Assembly (NCBI RefSeq): GCF_026151205.1
Contig: NC_087082.1
Location: forward strand, 9,804,901-9,868,900
From: Bolinopsis microptera
Taxonomy: Eukaryota > Ctenophora > Tentaculata > Lobata > Bolinopsidae
DNA length: 64,000 nt
Reading direction: 5' to 3'
The first letter of the stretch is position 1, and every line of letters begins with the position of its first letter. This document shows positions 1-11,639 of the stretch, one piece after another. The position numbers and the translations under genes were made by a program. The notes under the pieces were generated by a model, which saw only the letters and a list, made by a program, of their open reading frames with translations, was not told where the DNA came from and did no database searches.

Positions 1-222
1 TACCAATAAAGCTGAGAAGTAGCAACTGTTTTCTGTGAGCCACCACTTCAGGCACCCTTACCAATAAAGCTGAGAAGTAGCAACTGTTTTCTGTGAGCCA
101 CCACTTCAGGCACCCTTACCAATAAAGCTGAGAAGTAGCAACTGTTTTCTGTGAGCCACCACTTCAGGCACCCTTACCAATAAAGCTGAGAAGTAGCAAC
201 TGTTTTCTGTGAGCCACCACTT
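1..222. repeat. 58-bp tandem repeat, about 4 copies
   Basis: Four head-to-tail copies of a 58-bp unit beginning TACCAATAAAGCTGAGAAGT, essentially identical to one another. The last copy is truncated near position 222. The array probably continues left of the window. No ORF is associated with it. Confidence 0.95.
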
Positions 223-1020
223 CTGGACACAATATCCCCGCTCTCCTCAACCTGTTCAGATTGTTAACTTCCTTCATAGCCCATACCTCTATTAGTTTCT
301 TTGTTCTGTTGTTAACCACTTTAGTGTACCTTAATAATATGTACTGTTTAAATTATCTTAGAAATATTGCTTTTGACAGAGCAAATTGACGCAAGCTTTG
401 TGATTCTGTTTTTTAGAGAAAGATAAGATATCAGCGTTTACACTATCTGTTATTTAGAACTTTATAATAAGTGTACCTGTCATCCAAGTACTCTCTCCTC
501 CTCCGGAACTCGTTTAAACTGGTCTTGTGGATCTTGAATACACACTCAGCTGGTACGGGTATTGACTCGTTACCCAGCCCTGGCAGCCTGAAACAGACTG
601 GATTAGTTGTGGATCAATACAAATAATTGGATGTGATAAGCTGAACATGTTGAAGGCTATGCATACTGAAACTGTGTGATGATCTCATTTTTGCTTCAGG
701 AGAGTAAACGAAAGACTCGATAAAATTTATCAATGATCTAATTGATGATTTAAAAGGGAATTTTAAATCCTAAGAGTAAGAGCAAATAGTTGACCGTTGA
801 AAAAGTCAGCCCACCGTATCTTCAGATAAAAAGATAAAATAAACTGAAAAAGTTAAAAACTGAAAAATGTAAAGTACCTGCCACCGTTACAGTGTATAAT
901 AACACTCTCCTTGCCAGTGCTGATAATACCGTTTATCTTATTAACTATCCCACTGTTCAACATTTTCAACATCACTACCCTCGTTCTCTTGTCCAACACT
1001 TTCTCCTATCAACATTGCAA
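223..1020. other. No gene seen; probable RIOK3 intron or flank
   Basis: AT-rich single-copy-looking sequence. I looked here on the minus strand for the RIOK3 kinase-domain exons that should follow the exon ending at 1371 and found none. It is therefore probably intron. Confidence 0.5.
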
Positions 1021-1160
1021 TTTAAAATTAATTGAAATTTAATTAATTGCAATTTAATTAATTGCAATTTAATTAATTGCAATTTAATTAATTGCAATTT
1101 AAGTAATTGCAATTTAATTAATTGCAATTTAATTAATTGCAATTTAATTAATAATTGAAA
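1021..1160. repeat. 15-bp AT-rich tandem repeat
   Basis: About eight units of AATTTAATTAATTGC, flanked by further AATT-rich sequence. It is a simple minisatellite inside the presumed RIOK3 intron. Confidence 0.9.
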
Positions 1161-1370
1161 TTTAATTGTAATTACAATCCTGCTTCAGAGGAGGGGTATC
1201 GAGCATTAAACTCAAGTTATCAAATGTGATTTTGTTTGGCATATAGGCTACCCAACGAAGGAAAAAAACAAATCAGGTTCACTCTTAATGATTATTATTT
1301 GTTACATTTTATTTGAAAAGTTATCAACGATTAAGCTATAAAATTAAAAAGAAAAGGTGAAAAGCCTCAC

Positions 1371-2945
1371 ATGAGTAGAGATATCCCTCCTATCCTTCAC
1401 CCTAACACCATCAAACTTAGACTTATGCGCCTCAACTTGCAGCTCGTTGTAAACTTTATGGGGCACCTTGATCCCTGTAAAATCACCAGTGTTGAACTCA
1501 ATGTTGAAGGTGTCTGTTATCTTCTTCTGGTTGCGGGCCATGTTAGCCGCCTTGTCGTGCTTAGTACGACTCGGGTCTGACACTACTTCCGGTACTTCTG
1601 TAAATACATAAATTATCTCATCTAATTCTTGACGAAAATATTTATACAGACTTTATATTAAGTTAAACCTCAAACAAGCTTTTGGTACTGTCGCTAGAAA
1701 ACGATTATAATTCCGTTTTGAAAATCAGTACAAAAGAAGATAAGCTCAATGCACTACAGTGTAGTACTAGTGCTATACAGTGTAGATAATACACAGGTCT
1801 CTTACCGTAGAAACTCTCTTCCTCATCCTCAGAGAACTCATCCATATCCTGATCACGGTACTGGGTACCTCTGAAGGAACTCATGGTTACCTTAGCATTC
1901 CCGTTCCTGTGCTTCTCCTCAGCCATTCTCTCAGTGTCTATTTGGTTTTGTAACATGGCTGCTAGTAGCGCGTCGTTTGCTGTATTCTCGTCATCTTCTG
2001 TCATAAGAATACTCAACATCTTACTTAGAATTATACCAAGTAAAGTTAAACTACTTTCGTAACTACAAATAAATACATTTATTGAGTATTATGTTATGAG
2101 ATGGAAATGTTTTATATAAAGCTTTGTTTCACTTCTAAATGAAAAGCTCGTTATTATTTCACTAATGTATCCTTGTTACATGTCGAGGGTAGGTTATTAT
2201 TTCCTTGTTAAATGTTGAGGGAATTAATAAAGCGTTAATAACAAACCTCTGTTAAGTTCCTCCTGTAATCTCCGTGCCATTTCCTCGTCTGTTTCCGTGC
2301 TAGTTGAAGAAGATGGGGTGACCTCACTTGGGGTTACTATTGGAGAGCCTGTGACAGTGAAACGTAGGTTAATTGCTTTTATACCACCTTCGTAAATATA
2401 AGTTAGTGTTCAATGTTCATTATAAACTGAAATTAAATCGGTTTAATTACCTCTATTAAGTTGCTCCTGTAGTCTTCTGGCCATCTCTTCATCTGACTCA
2501 GCAGCAGCACCAGTGGAGGAGGAAGCACGTGCACCTGTTGAGTTGTCAACTAGGTTCAACTTTCTGTGTATCTCTCTAGCTAGTCTCTCATCTTTCTCTT
2601 CGCCTGGAGGATAAAGATAATGTTACACGTACATCAAGTGTTATTGTGTCGGTAGTTCTTTTAGGTACTTCACGGTAGGAGAATTCATTTATCTATTTAA
2701 ATTAAAACTAATGGTATGTAAACTTTTACCTTCTTGTTGCATTATAGAATCTAGACTCTGAAACTGATTGTTATTGAGGCTTTCGCCCAAATTGTGACGT
2801 CATAACACGTGGTGTGTTGTCATAACACGTGTTATGACGTCACACCACGTGTTATGACGTCACTGTTACCTTCTTGTTGCATTATAGAATCTAGACTCTG
2901 GAACTGATTGTTATTGAGGCTTTCACCCCAAGGTTTTTCTGCCAT
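1371..2945 (-). CDS. RIOK3: RIO kinase 3, N-terminal half (5 exons; kinase domain outside the window)
   Basis: Atypical serine/threonine kinase of the RIO family, involved in 40S pre-ribosomal particle maturation and innate signalling in vertebrates (family knowledge). Coding exons on the minus strand: 2945-2870, 2603-2451, 2348-2247, 1997-1806 and 1597-1371. All have GT-AG borders. The first four junctions are phase 1 and the total is exactly 250 codons. The start is the ATG giving MAEKPWGESLNNNQFQSLDS. Recognisable RIOK3 features in order: the short Trp-containing N-terminus, two 'DEEMARRLQE' ubiquitin-binding-like repeats encoded by separate exons, the 'AAMLQNQIDTER' segment, the acidic SEDEE stretch, and the 'TKHDKAANMARN...' linker that precedes the kinase domain. 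The kinase-domain exons are not present in the 1,370 bases to the left, so they lie outside the window or are missing. Exon 1 has an odd downstream partial duplicate (separate entry). Confidence 0.85.
2730..2935 (-). repeat. Partial duplication of RIOK3 exon 1 around a 70-bp palindrome
   Basis: The 3' part of RIOK3 exon 1 with its splice donor (2870-2935) is repeated at 2730-2795 with few differences. Between the copies sits a 70-bp insert (2794-2863). Its ends are 23-bp perfect inverted repeats beginning GTGACGTCATAACACGTGG. Use of the second donor would read into an in-frame stop inside the palindrome, so the upstream donor at 2870 should be the functional one. Confidence 0.85.
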
Positions 2946-3378
2946 TTCCTAAACGAGTTATATTGATTGGAATTCTAAAAGTTGTTTATTAATCTACTTT
3001 TCAACTTTGATGTGTCAGTTATAAAACGTGTAAGTAGTGGGTATAATTTAATTATTAAAATTATTAAAATTAAAGGTATTGTCATATTAGAATTAATCAT
3101 GATTTTATTATAGCTCTTTAATGCTAAAACGACAAAAAATTGAAACGATATCAAATAATAGTATAACTTAAAAACGATGTAATTCAATAATTTTATTGGA
3201 ATAACAATTTAACTTTAAAATAATGTCGATATTAACACAAATTGTAACATATTGTCAAAGACTCAGTGTTTGAATTTATTATTCGGGTCATCATAACTAA
3301 TACTTTACTATTTTCTTAGAAAAACAAACAAACAAACTGGAGGATCACCAACATCCAACATGTTAGCATTTTCACTAA

Positions 3379-4937
3379 AGGACATCTTCAACAAGACGTT
3401 GTCTCACGTTTTGACTGCCACATGCTCGAATTTTGACTGCCAAACCATGTGATAGTTATTACTCGGCCAATTTTAAACCAATTACCACAAAAATTTGTAG
3501 TTTGGTCAACAAGGATACAATAATCACTCATTCATCAACATGAAACAGATAAATTTGTTATTTGTACACTTTATGATAAGAATATCACAGGGAAACTTGT
3601 TTATGGCTGTGTAAAATCGAATTTACATGATTTGAGTGAGTTATCGTGATAGATGTGACCATCAAACCTTTCTGAAGCATGTGGGTGTTATATGTACCGC
3701 GATTAATGGTTAAATATACGAAATATGGTACGATTATCACACATCACTTAGGGTAGGCTCTAATGACAACCAGTGAGGACTATTTTGATGTTTTGAATGC
3801 TATTCAAGGTGCTTTAGGCTGTAAAATAATGTTGTAATGATTGACACTCAATAAATAACCTGTAAATGATACAAATATCACATTAAATTCAATATTTTTC
3901 ACGAATCAATGTCAATAATGTGTGAATGTTGTTTTTGAAGATCAATTCATCCAATATTATTAAACATAGTCAATAAGTAATAGGCATTTCATTAAATAAG
4001 CACTTTTCAGATACAAATATCACTTGATTAAAAAAAAATTTTAAAAAATAAAAAATTATTTAAATTGAAATTGTGATATTCGTATCCTATTTTGGTTCCT
4101 AGATGTGCTGTGTAAGATGTTCAGGGAGTAATAATGTTTAAATATTTTACATGTATCAAAAAGAATCTCGTTCTATAGACCCATATTGATACATTTATCA
4201 CGAATGTTACACTTGTAAAATTTGGTTCACAAAAAATGTGATATTTGTATCCTTCAAGTGGTTGGAACAATTTTTCATCCTTGTATCCATACTGAGTTAC
4301 CATTTTGTAGGTGTGAATGAAGTTTCATCTTTATTAATGAATTATGTACCCTTCAAACAGCCACCCAGAGAACTGGACCCGAAAAATAGCTATATTTCGT
4401 TGTTTTAAAATACAATGTGATAATTGTAGTACATCTAACGGGAGGTTGATTTTTGTATCATACTTTTCACTAATTCTGTTTGGAATTGCCTCTGGTACAG
4501 TTTGAGTTCAAAGAAACAGAAAAAAGAGGTCAAGGGGATTCAATAATCACATCATAAAACGGACAATTTTGAAACGAAAATGTGTGATATTTGTATCATA
4601 ACGAGCCTAAATAACGATTTCCTTTTGTACACTGCTTCCTTAGGAGACAGGCATCATGTTACGAAATTTTCATAAAAAACTGATAGCATTCGGTCTCTCC
4701 AGACCCATTTGTATCATTATCACATCTCAGAAAATGTGATATTTGTATCATTGGACTTTAACGTGGTCTAGCTCTGTCAATTTATGTGATAGCATGATTT
4801 TGATTTCATAGTCATAAAGCTATGAAGATTCTGCAACCAATCAATCGAGTCTATCATAGCCAATAGACTATATAAGACTCTAAAAATCAATTTAGAAAAA
4901 GTCAAAACGTGAGACAACGTCTTGTTGAAGGTGTCCT
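3379..4937. mobile_element. Non-autonomous TIR DNA transposon, 1.56 kb
   Basis: Terminal inverted repeats of about 38 bp: AGGACATCTTCAACAAGACG at the left and its complement ending at 4937, both continuing into GTTGTCTCACGTTTTGAC. There is no ORF of transposase size, so it is non-autonomous or decayed. The interior carries about nine scattered copies, in both orientations, of a motif close to GTGATATTTGTATC. It lies between the stop of LRR1 and the start of RIOK3. I could not define a convincing target-site duplication. Confidence 0.8.
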
Positions 4938-4981
4938 AAAGGCCCTTCAGGTTTCACCTAATGTTACCCTCATCAGAGATA

Positions 4982-6466
4982 TCAACTGCCAATTCTAAAT
5001 CGTGTTGAATTATCCCTTTCAATATAAGCACACTGTTTGAAGAAGATGGTAGCTGGTATGACTTTCTTGCCTTCTTGTATACGTTTGAAGCAAAAAGAGG
5101 AGCACACATATCCAGAGATGAAAGGTGCTGAACCACTTAAGGATGAGAATGTTCTAGCAAACTTTTTTAGTTCAGCCTCGTAATAGTATAAGATTGAGTT
5201 CTCCATCACCAACCTTTGACACCAATTGCAGTACTGGCGAGAATGAACATAGTTAATTAAAGATTGAGGAAGGACATATCGAAGTCTAGAAAATCGCACC
5301 CCATGGCGTATAACGGATTTTACACAGCATGCCTGCAGACTAGGTACTAAACTCCACGATTTTTCATGCTTCCCCTTGTATATTGCATTTTCTTCAATTT
5401 TAGGGGGAAAGGGGTTTCCATCCAACAGCAGATCATTCAGACTAAAACTTATCAAGCATGCAGGAAGATTCTTTAAGTTACATCGATCAATGTCTAATAC
5501 TCTGAGAGAGGAGGAGCAGGCTTTAAGATAATTTGGGACATAGTTTATCTGATTTCCAGCAATTCTTAATGTGTTCAACCACTTGCAGTGTCTCAAGAAT
5601 TCTGGAAAGTGATCAAGCTTGTTGTTTGAAATTATAAGGCATTGGATGTTTTTGCAAACATTAGAGTCTGCAGGAATAAAGGAAGGTATTTCAGATATTT
5701 GATTGTTTTCAACATTTAGATGTATCAAACTTTTCATATCCCATAGTCCTCTTGGTAGCTTTGTTAAACGGTTGCCAGATAAATCAAGCTTTTTCAGGGA
5801 CTCTAAAGCCATGATCCTATTCTCCAGATGGCGGTAATTCAATCTTGAAATTGTAAGTTCAGTGAGTGTCTTAGGAAACCCAACTCCAGATATGGCAGGA
5901 TACTGGGACAGAAGTCCAATTGTCATGGTTTTCACATCTTCCTTTGGTTGAAATTTAGGACGAATCGTCTTTGCCTTTATAGATTCTGGATCTAATTGAA
6001 TGAAATAACTTGGTTTCTTTATTGTTTCTATCAATATTTGAAGTTCATTAGGTTGGGCATCACTAATCATCATAAGATGTGGCGGGTTTTTGAATGTTAT
6101 GCTCATCTTCCCTTCCTGCAGCAACCGACTGTGTACTGCTTCAATGTTGCTGGGTGATATTGATTATTGAATTGACAGAAGTCATTCAAAAAACTGATTC
6201 ATGAAAGACTAGGAAGGGAGGTAATTTAGTAATTTATTACATATTAACCAAAACATTACCAGCAAAACATTGAAATCTGTATATAAATAACCAAACCTCT
6301 TTGAGATGATATAAGCTGCTCCATTAGGATTCTTAGATGTCTGAACATCCATGCTGACGGTGCCATTTTGTAGTTTTAATCCCACATAAGACTTGCGAGG
6401 TTGACTCCTATTACTTTGACCCAAAGTGGTAACTATGTTTGTCTTGCAGGAAAAGTTAAATTTCAT
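4982..6466 (-). CDS. LRR1: Leucine-rich repeat protein 1 (CUL2 substrate receptor), 2 exons
   Basis: LRR1/PPIL5 is the substrate receptor of a CUL2 ubiquitin ligase. In animals this ligase drives unloading of the CMG helicase at replication termination (family knowledge). Exon 1 is 6466-6297 and exon 2 is 6149-4982, joined by a 147-bp GT-AG intron at a codon reading AG/C (Ser). The product is 445 aa; the human protein is slightly shorter. The start at 6466 gives MKFNFSCKTNIV, aligning with the human N-terminus. Visible domains: an N-terminal PH-like region (about residues 1-90), at least five LRRs with the LxxLxLSxNxLxxLP pattern (about residues 170-310), and a C-terminal Cys-rich tail with CNWC and a later CSSFC, as in the family. 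The upstream flank 6467-6587 has no recognisable motif. RIOK3 lies downstream on the same strand, with a TIR element between them. Confidence 0.9.
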
Positions 6467-6587
6467 AACCCTGGATGAAGATAAAAGACTACATTGAGTA
6501 AAATATCCTTGGTTAACTTAGCTAATTGATCAGGTAAACTTAGCTTGAATGATTGGGTAAATTAAAATTGTAGTGCATCATTCACCG

Positions 6588-7309
6588 GTAAATTTTCTTA
6601 TGTATCTGGAGGATCACGTGATGCTGAGAGGTGCAACCTTTATATTCACAAATCCAGAACACACAAAACCTTTACATATTTAGGTGCAAAATGTTGGAAT
6701 ACAATTCCAGAGAACATAAGGACTATAGAATGTAGTGTAAATTTCTCACAATGTATGAAATCTAAATTTATGTCAGATGTAATTCAAGGAGTCTCATCCT
6801 ATGAAATAAACAATAGTTTCGACTATTTCTACACTCTAGCTATGTGACAACTGAAACAATTTTTAAGGTGCTGGAGTTTTTGTCGGGTGGAAAGGCCCCC
6901 TGCGTTATATGACCTATTTTCAGAAGTATAGAACTTTAAACATCTCCTTTATTCGTTCCCATTTGTTATCATTGCCATTCTAATGTTGTTCTATACTTCT
7001 CTGTGTATAACTGTAAATAATATTACTTACGAAATTCCAAAGTGGGCATCTATGTAATTTTCAACATTAATTGTTACCTCCATGCCCACAGTTCACTGTT
7101 AAATCATATCTTATTTTACCACTCATTAATTTATTACTTATTTTGTTTTACAATTTACATGCTATATCCTTATGTCCCTAGAAGGGTGTTCTGCTAACAG
7201 TTTTTGACTGACTTGAATGTCCTGCACAGCAGATTGAAGCTTCTTAAATTATTTTTTATTCTTATTGTATTGCTGTGTAAATTTGATTCTAATTCTAATT
7301 CTAATTCTA
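6588..7309 (+). mobile_element. LINE 3' fragment (CR1/L2/Rex1-like), RT C-terminus plus tail
   Basis: A frame from about 6588 to the TGA at 6848 encodes KFSYVSGG...CNLYIHKSRTHKTF and YLGAKCWNTIPENIR. This matches the C-terminal post-RT region of the other LINE fragment at 28489-29190. The 3' UTR ends at about 7285-7309 in a short (ATTCTA)n microsatellite, as in CR1/L2-type elements. The 5' end is truncated, as is usual for target-primed insertions. Confidence 0.8.
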
Positions 7310-7984
7310 GTGATTGACCTTTTAAATAACTTGTAAATTTAAAAGGAGAAGCATTATGGCACTGTTTAACTACTCAGACGCCCAAAATATGAAGCATAGT
7401 GGGTCTGTTAAGACCTGACCAGGTAGTAAGGAATCCTGATCAGACTACATCATCATATAGTTGTTGTGACACTATAATCTAAAAGTTTAAATTATTATTA
7501 TTATTTATTATTCATACACTATTTAGAGAACTTAATCAATGGCTTGCTTGCTGTATTGTATCACATGATCTGATAACCCACAGAGCATACAAAACAATAA
7601 CTAAAAGCCATCATGAATTGGGATGTCTAACACATTTCAAAGACTAATATAAGAATTTTAATCACACATTTGAGTGTTTACATTTCGCGTGTCGTTTGCA
7701 AAGTCACAAGACTCAACTATAATGAAAAATAGCTATGTTGTGAGCCTAAAGGTATTGTATATTATATTAAAATATACATATTGTATATGCATATAACATG
7801 ACTTATGGCTTGACAATCAAATAAATTCGAATCTGATGTGTGGCGAAAACTGAAGCAATTATTAAATTTGTATCTCTATCATATATGCTATAGTTGTGTA
7901 AACAGACATAAGTTAAACATTAACAAAATTTAAGTAAAACAAAATTAAAATACAAATAATAATTTGCTAGATGTGGTTAACACG
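7310..7984. other. No gene seen
   Basis: AT-rich intergenic sequence with short TTATTA runs and no supported coding or structural feature. Confidence 0.5.
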
Positions 7985-8791
7985 TTAAGGCCACAGGGGG
8001 GGGGGGGTCGAGGCTTCAAAAAATGCAAAAACATATTATGCTTTAAATCAATATATATTTTTGTGGTGGATACTTTGCCACCACTTCTTCAAATAACCTC
8101 ATTTTTTTGATAAATCGATAATGGAGGGCAGAAATATTGATGCCATTACAACTGAAAACTATGATAAGCTTTGTTTTTAATGTTTTTGTGTTATTTCAGC
8201 AGTTAAACTTTGAAAAATATACACATAAAGGCAAAATACTCAAAAATCACATAAACATAAAAAACAGTTTTTTGCCTCTCCTGAAAACCTCGAATTTTTG
8301 ACTTCAAAATCTATCTTCTCCTAGAGTTTTTATCCATTTCACCTCAAATTTGGAACTTATGTTCCTGACATAAATTTAAAAGTTTGTTATGTAACGATTG
8401 TTGTAATTTTGCTCCTAACTCTTTTTATGAGGTTAACCATTTTAAATTTTGTAACCCGCACTCATGGTTAACCTCATATCTCAGCTTTGGAGCAAGATAT
8501 CATAAATCGTTACATAACAAAAACTCAAAATACCTTGAAGAACATTGTTGCCAAGTTACAAAGTTCTAAGTCATAAACTGAAAAAGAAGATAGATTTTGA
8601 ACACGATTTCATTTAAAGTTTTCATTTACAATAGAATTACAGGTAAACCTCAAAATTCAACGCGCGATATCTTCAAATAGGAAACTTTGTTTTCGGTAAG
8701 GACAAAAGCATTTGAAAATTTAGATCGAGCTCTACAACATATCTCAAAATCTCAAAATCGACCTCGGACCCCCCCCCCCCTGTGGCCTTAA
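7985..8791. mobile_element. TTAA-flanked TIR element with poly-G/poly-C ends
   Basis: The left end reads TTAA-GGCCACAGG followed by a G-run, then TCGAGG. The right end reads CCTCGG, a C-run, CCTGTGGCC-TTAA. Flanking TTAA tetranucleotides are the hallmark target of piggyBac-type elements. No transposase ORF exists in the 0.8 kb interior, so this is a MITE. The G-tract placed inside the TIR recurs in other elements of this window. Confidence 0.75.
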
Positions 8792-9633
8792 TGACAATAA
8801 TTATTAAAATCGATTTAATGTTTGTTTTAATACAATTAAAATGTACATGTCACAGTAAAATGTACATGTCACAGTCCATGTGCTGTGTGCGCGGCGCTCT
8901 TTTTAAGCTTCCTGAACGTGAGAGAAGCGAGCAATTGACTAGCAAGCTAGCATAACTTCGTTATTTATGGCATTGTGGTGTGGTGTTCACAGCCCTACAT
9001 CGTGAATCAATGCGCAAACAACCAAATTTTTCCCCAACAAAATTATAAAGCTTTTGAAATTTTAACCTTGGTAACTAATGAATGTGACATTGCTCTATCC
9101 AGAGCTAGCCCTTCATGCGCTTTTGTTATACGTTGTATGACCCGCCTGTATCGTCAGGACTATCTAGTGAAACGACCGTGGGGGTCACAACGCGCCCGCC
9201 TCTCGCAGTGGCGCGAAAGCACATGGTTAGATGAAAATGTGACATGATATTGTAATTGCACTATCCAGAGCACTTTCGCTTGCAGTAGCGCGACCGCAGT
9301 ACACGTAAACTCATGGCTAGGTGAATAATTGTAAAGTGAATATGCATTGCACTTACACCCGCATCTAGAGATTATCTCAACAATGTGTGGCTATGCGCGC
9401 GGCGGGCTGCGTCGTTGTGTCGATGGTTGAATTTGCTATACTTTAAGTTTATTTATGGATGACGATTAATCGCTCTACACATAGACTCGATTGTCACGTG
9501 ATTTTTCAACCCGTTCTCTAGCTGGCCCTGAACGACTATTCGAAACCCTAACCCTTTTATCTGATCAAGGTTCCAGAGAGCAAAGTGAAGCATTACAACA
9601 GTTTTTAACATAAATTATAGACACTTATACTGC
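8792..9633. other. Repeat-derived intergenic DNA
   Basis: No gene. Around 9125-9195 are diverged remnants of the two ends of the short MITE seen intact at 16498-16605: a GTTGTATGACCCGCC end and a GTGAAACGACCGTGGGGGTC end. Confidence 0.5.
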
Positions 9634-9641
9634 TGCAGTGG

Positions 9642-10346
9642 CCCAGTGACATAAAGTGAGGAATCTAAGAATCTAATTCCTAGCCATATTAATTTCCATA
9701 GCCACGCCGACTAATTTTTTTCAACAAAATTATTAAATCAACTTTAAAATAGTCGCTCTCGGTTGTTACACACTGTAACGCCGCGCACTGTACTTTAATT
9801 CTATATTTATCCGAGAAGATGTTCGAATCGAGCGCAAATGCCAGATTCCTGCAGATTCCTAGTTCTTGCGCTTAACTTGGGCGTTACCAAATAATCCAAG
9901 ATATTCCTGTCAGGATCCAAGATTTTCCTACTACCTATACCAGTATGGTAGTATGGACTGTTTGGTAGTATGGTAGTATGGTAGTTGCAGGAACGCGCGA
10001 AGGGCTATATATGTAAATATTACAAAAGCGTACATGGAATCGTGGCCTAGTTGGTTAAATGGTTAATCCGTCGATACCACATTAGCAGATCGCGAGTTCG
10101 AGACCCGGAACACGGAAAGGAATTCTTTCACAATCTTTTGGCAATTATGAATAACTATACTAATGAATTAATAACTATACTAATGAATAACTAAACCTAT
10201 GTAATATAACTAGCAAAGTAAAATGAAATCGTTATCCGGCCGTGGAGCGGCCGAAAAATTTATGGTAGTCGTTTTAAAAATATATGGTAGCCGTTTTTTC
10301 TTTCCAGACTGGATTCCTAGTCCCTTTTTAAATTTATGTCACTGGG
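9642..10346. mobile_element. hAT-like MITE with perfect 8-bp target duplication
   Basis: The 705-bp element starts CCCAGTGACATAAA and ends TTTATGTCACTGGG. It is flanked on both sides by the identical octamer TGCAGTGG (9634-9641 and 10347-10354). An 8-bp duplication with short TIRs is typical of hAT superfamily insertions. It contains a tRNA-like sequence and no transposase ORF. Confidence 0.85.
10036..10115 (+). mobile_element. tRNA-derived SINE head (pol III A and B boxes)
   Basis: Box A-like TGGCCTAGTTGGTTAA and box B-like GCGAGTTCGAGACCC are correctly spaced. No full cloverleaf forms, so I call a tRNA-derived SINE head rather than a functional tRNA. It is located inside the hAT-like MITE. 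Confidence 0.6.
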
Positions 10347-10377
10347 TGCAGTGGAATTGTCAATTCTAAATTGACAG

Positions 10378-11540
10378 AAGTAGCAAACAACATACTTATG
10401 AAGTAGCAGAAATTAAAGCTAAAGTTAACTATGAAAAGAAAATTACGTCTAATCTGAAGCAGAATTGTAAGTCTTTTTACTCTTATTTACGAAATAAACG
10501 TCAAGTTAAATCAAGTGTGGTTTCTTTAGATAGAAGAGATGGTACACGCACAGATAGTTCGACTGAGTCAGCTGAGGTACTCGCAAGTGCCTTTAGCTCT
10601 GTTTTTGTGAGTGAACCACCTGATCCTCTCCCTAAAACTGAAAATTTAAGACCTGACAATGAGAGTATTGATGATATTGATGATATGGAAGTCAGCAGTT
10701 CTGATATAAAAAAGCAATTTTTAAAGCTTAACATTTTTAAGAGTTCTGGTCCGGATGGTGTTCATCCGAAGTTGTTGAAATCGCTAGCTTATGACAACAA
10801 TTTTGTTGAAGCAGTAACTAAATTATTTCAAAAGTGTTCAGATACAGGATCTTTACCTGCAGTGTGGAAATCTGCATCTGGTGTAGCATTGTTTAAAAAG
10901 GGTATTAAATCGGACCCCTTAAATTATAGACCAGTTTCATTAACTTGTATTTTGTGCAAAGTGTATGAAAAGTTGGTGAGAGCACATGTATTAAATTTTC
11001 TAGAACATCGAATTTCGGAGCATCAGCATGGATTTGTTAAGGGTAAATCGTGTTTATCTAATCTTTTAGAGACATTTGATGACATTCTTGACATTTTAGA
11101 TGAAGGTGCCCCGGTTGATCTTCTATACTTTGATTTTAGTGAGGCGTTCGACACAGTCCCGCACTTTAGACTTCTGTCTAAATTGGAAGGCTTTGGTGTC
11201 AAAGGAAAGGTTTTAGATGTTATTAAAGATTTTCTGACAGACAGGACTTATGAAGGACAATGGTCCGATGTTAAACATGTTTTATCTGGTGTTCCTCAGG
11301 GGTTCTAGGCCCTTTCCTATTCATTCTGTATATTAATGATTTGCCTGACCTTGTAAAAAATAAGATTCAGTTATTTGCTGATGATCTTAAATTAATTGGT
11401 ATCATGCAGCTAACCACGGTAGTGTTGCTGAAGATATTGAAGAATTAGAAGTTTGAGAAAGTATTTGGCTTTTACAATTTAATCCTGCCAAGTGCAAAGT
11501 AGTGCATATTAATTTTAAGAACAATCCTAATTTAAATTAT
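10378..11540 (+). pseudogene. Non-LTR retrotransposon reverse transcriptase fragment, frameshifted
   Basis: Encodes the RT domain of a jockey/CR1/Rex1-type LINE. From about 10378 an open frame contains the finger motif SSGPDGVHPKLLK, then NYRPVSLTCILCKVYEK, HQHGFVKGKSCLSNLL, YFDFSEAFDTVPH and GVPQG. A small deletion at about 11300 shifts the frame directly after GVPQG. The expected VLGPFLFILYINDLP and the catalytic box FADDLKLIG follow in another frame at 11310-11400, then a stop in the thumb region at about 11454. The element is dead. Its downstream end runs into a perfect palindrome at 11542. Confidence 0.85.
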
Positions 11541-11541
11541 A

Positions 11542-11635
11542 AGAAACATAACAATTATCTTTGGTTCCATCCTTATGTGGCAAAGAAGCTTCTTTGCCAC
11601 ATAAGGATGGAACCAAAGATAATTGTTATGTTTCT
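11542..11635. repeat. 94-bp perfect palindrome inside the LINE fragment
   Basis: Two 47-bp arms meet with no spacer at an AAGAAG/CTTCTT centre (11588/11589). The left arm is continuous with LINE coding sequence and the right arm is its exact complement. The sequence after 11635 no longer matches the LINE frame. Confidence 0.95.
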
Positions 11636-11639
11636 CTTT

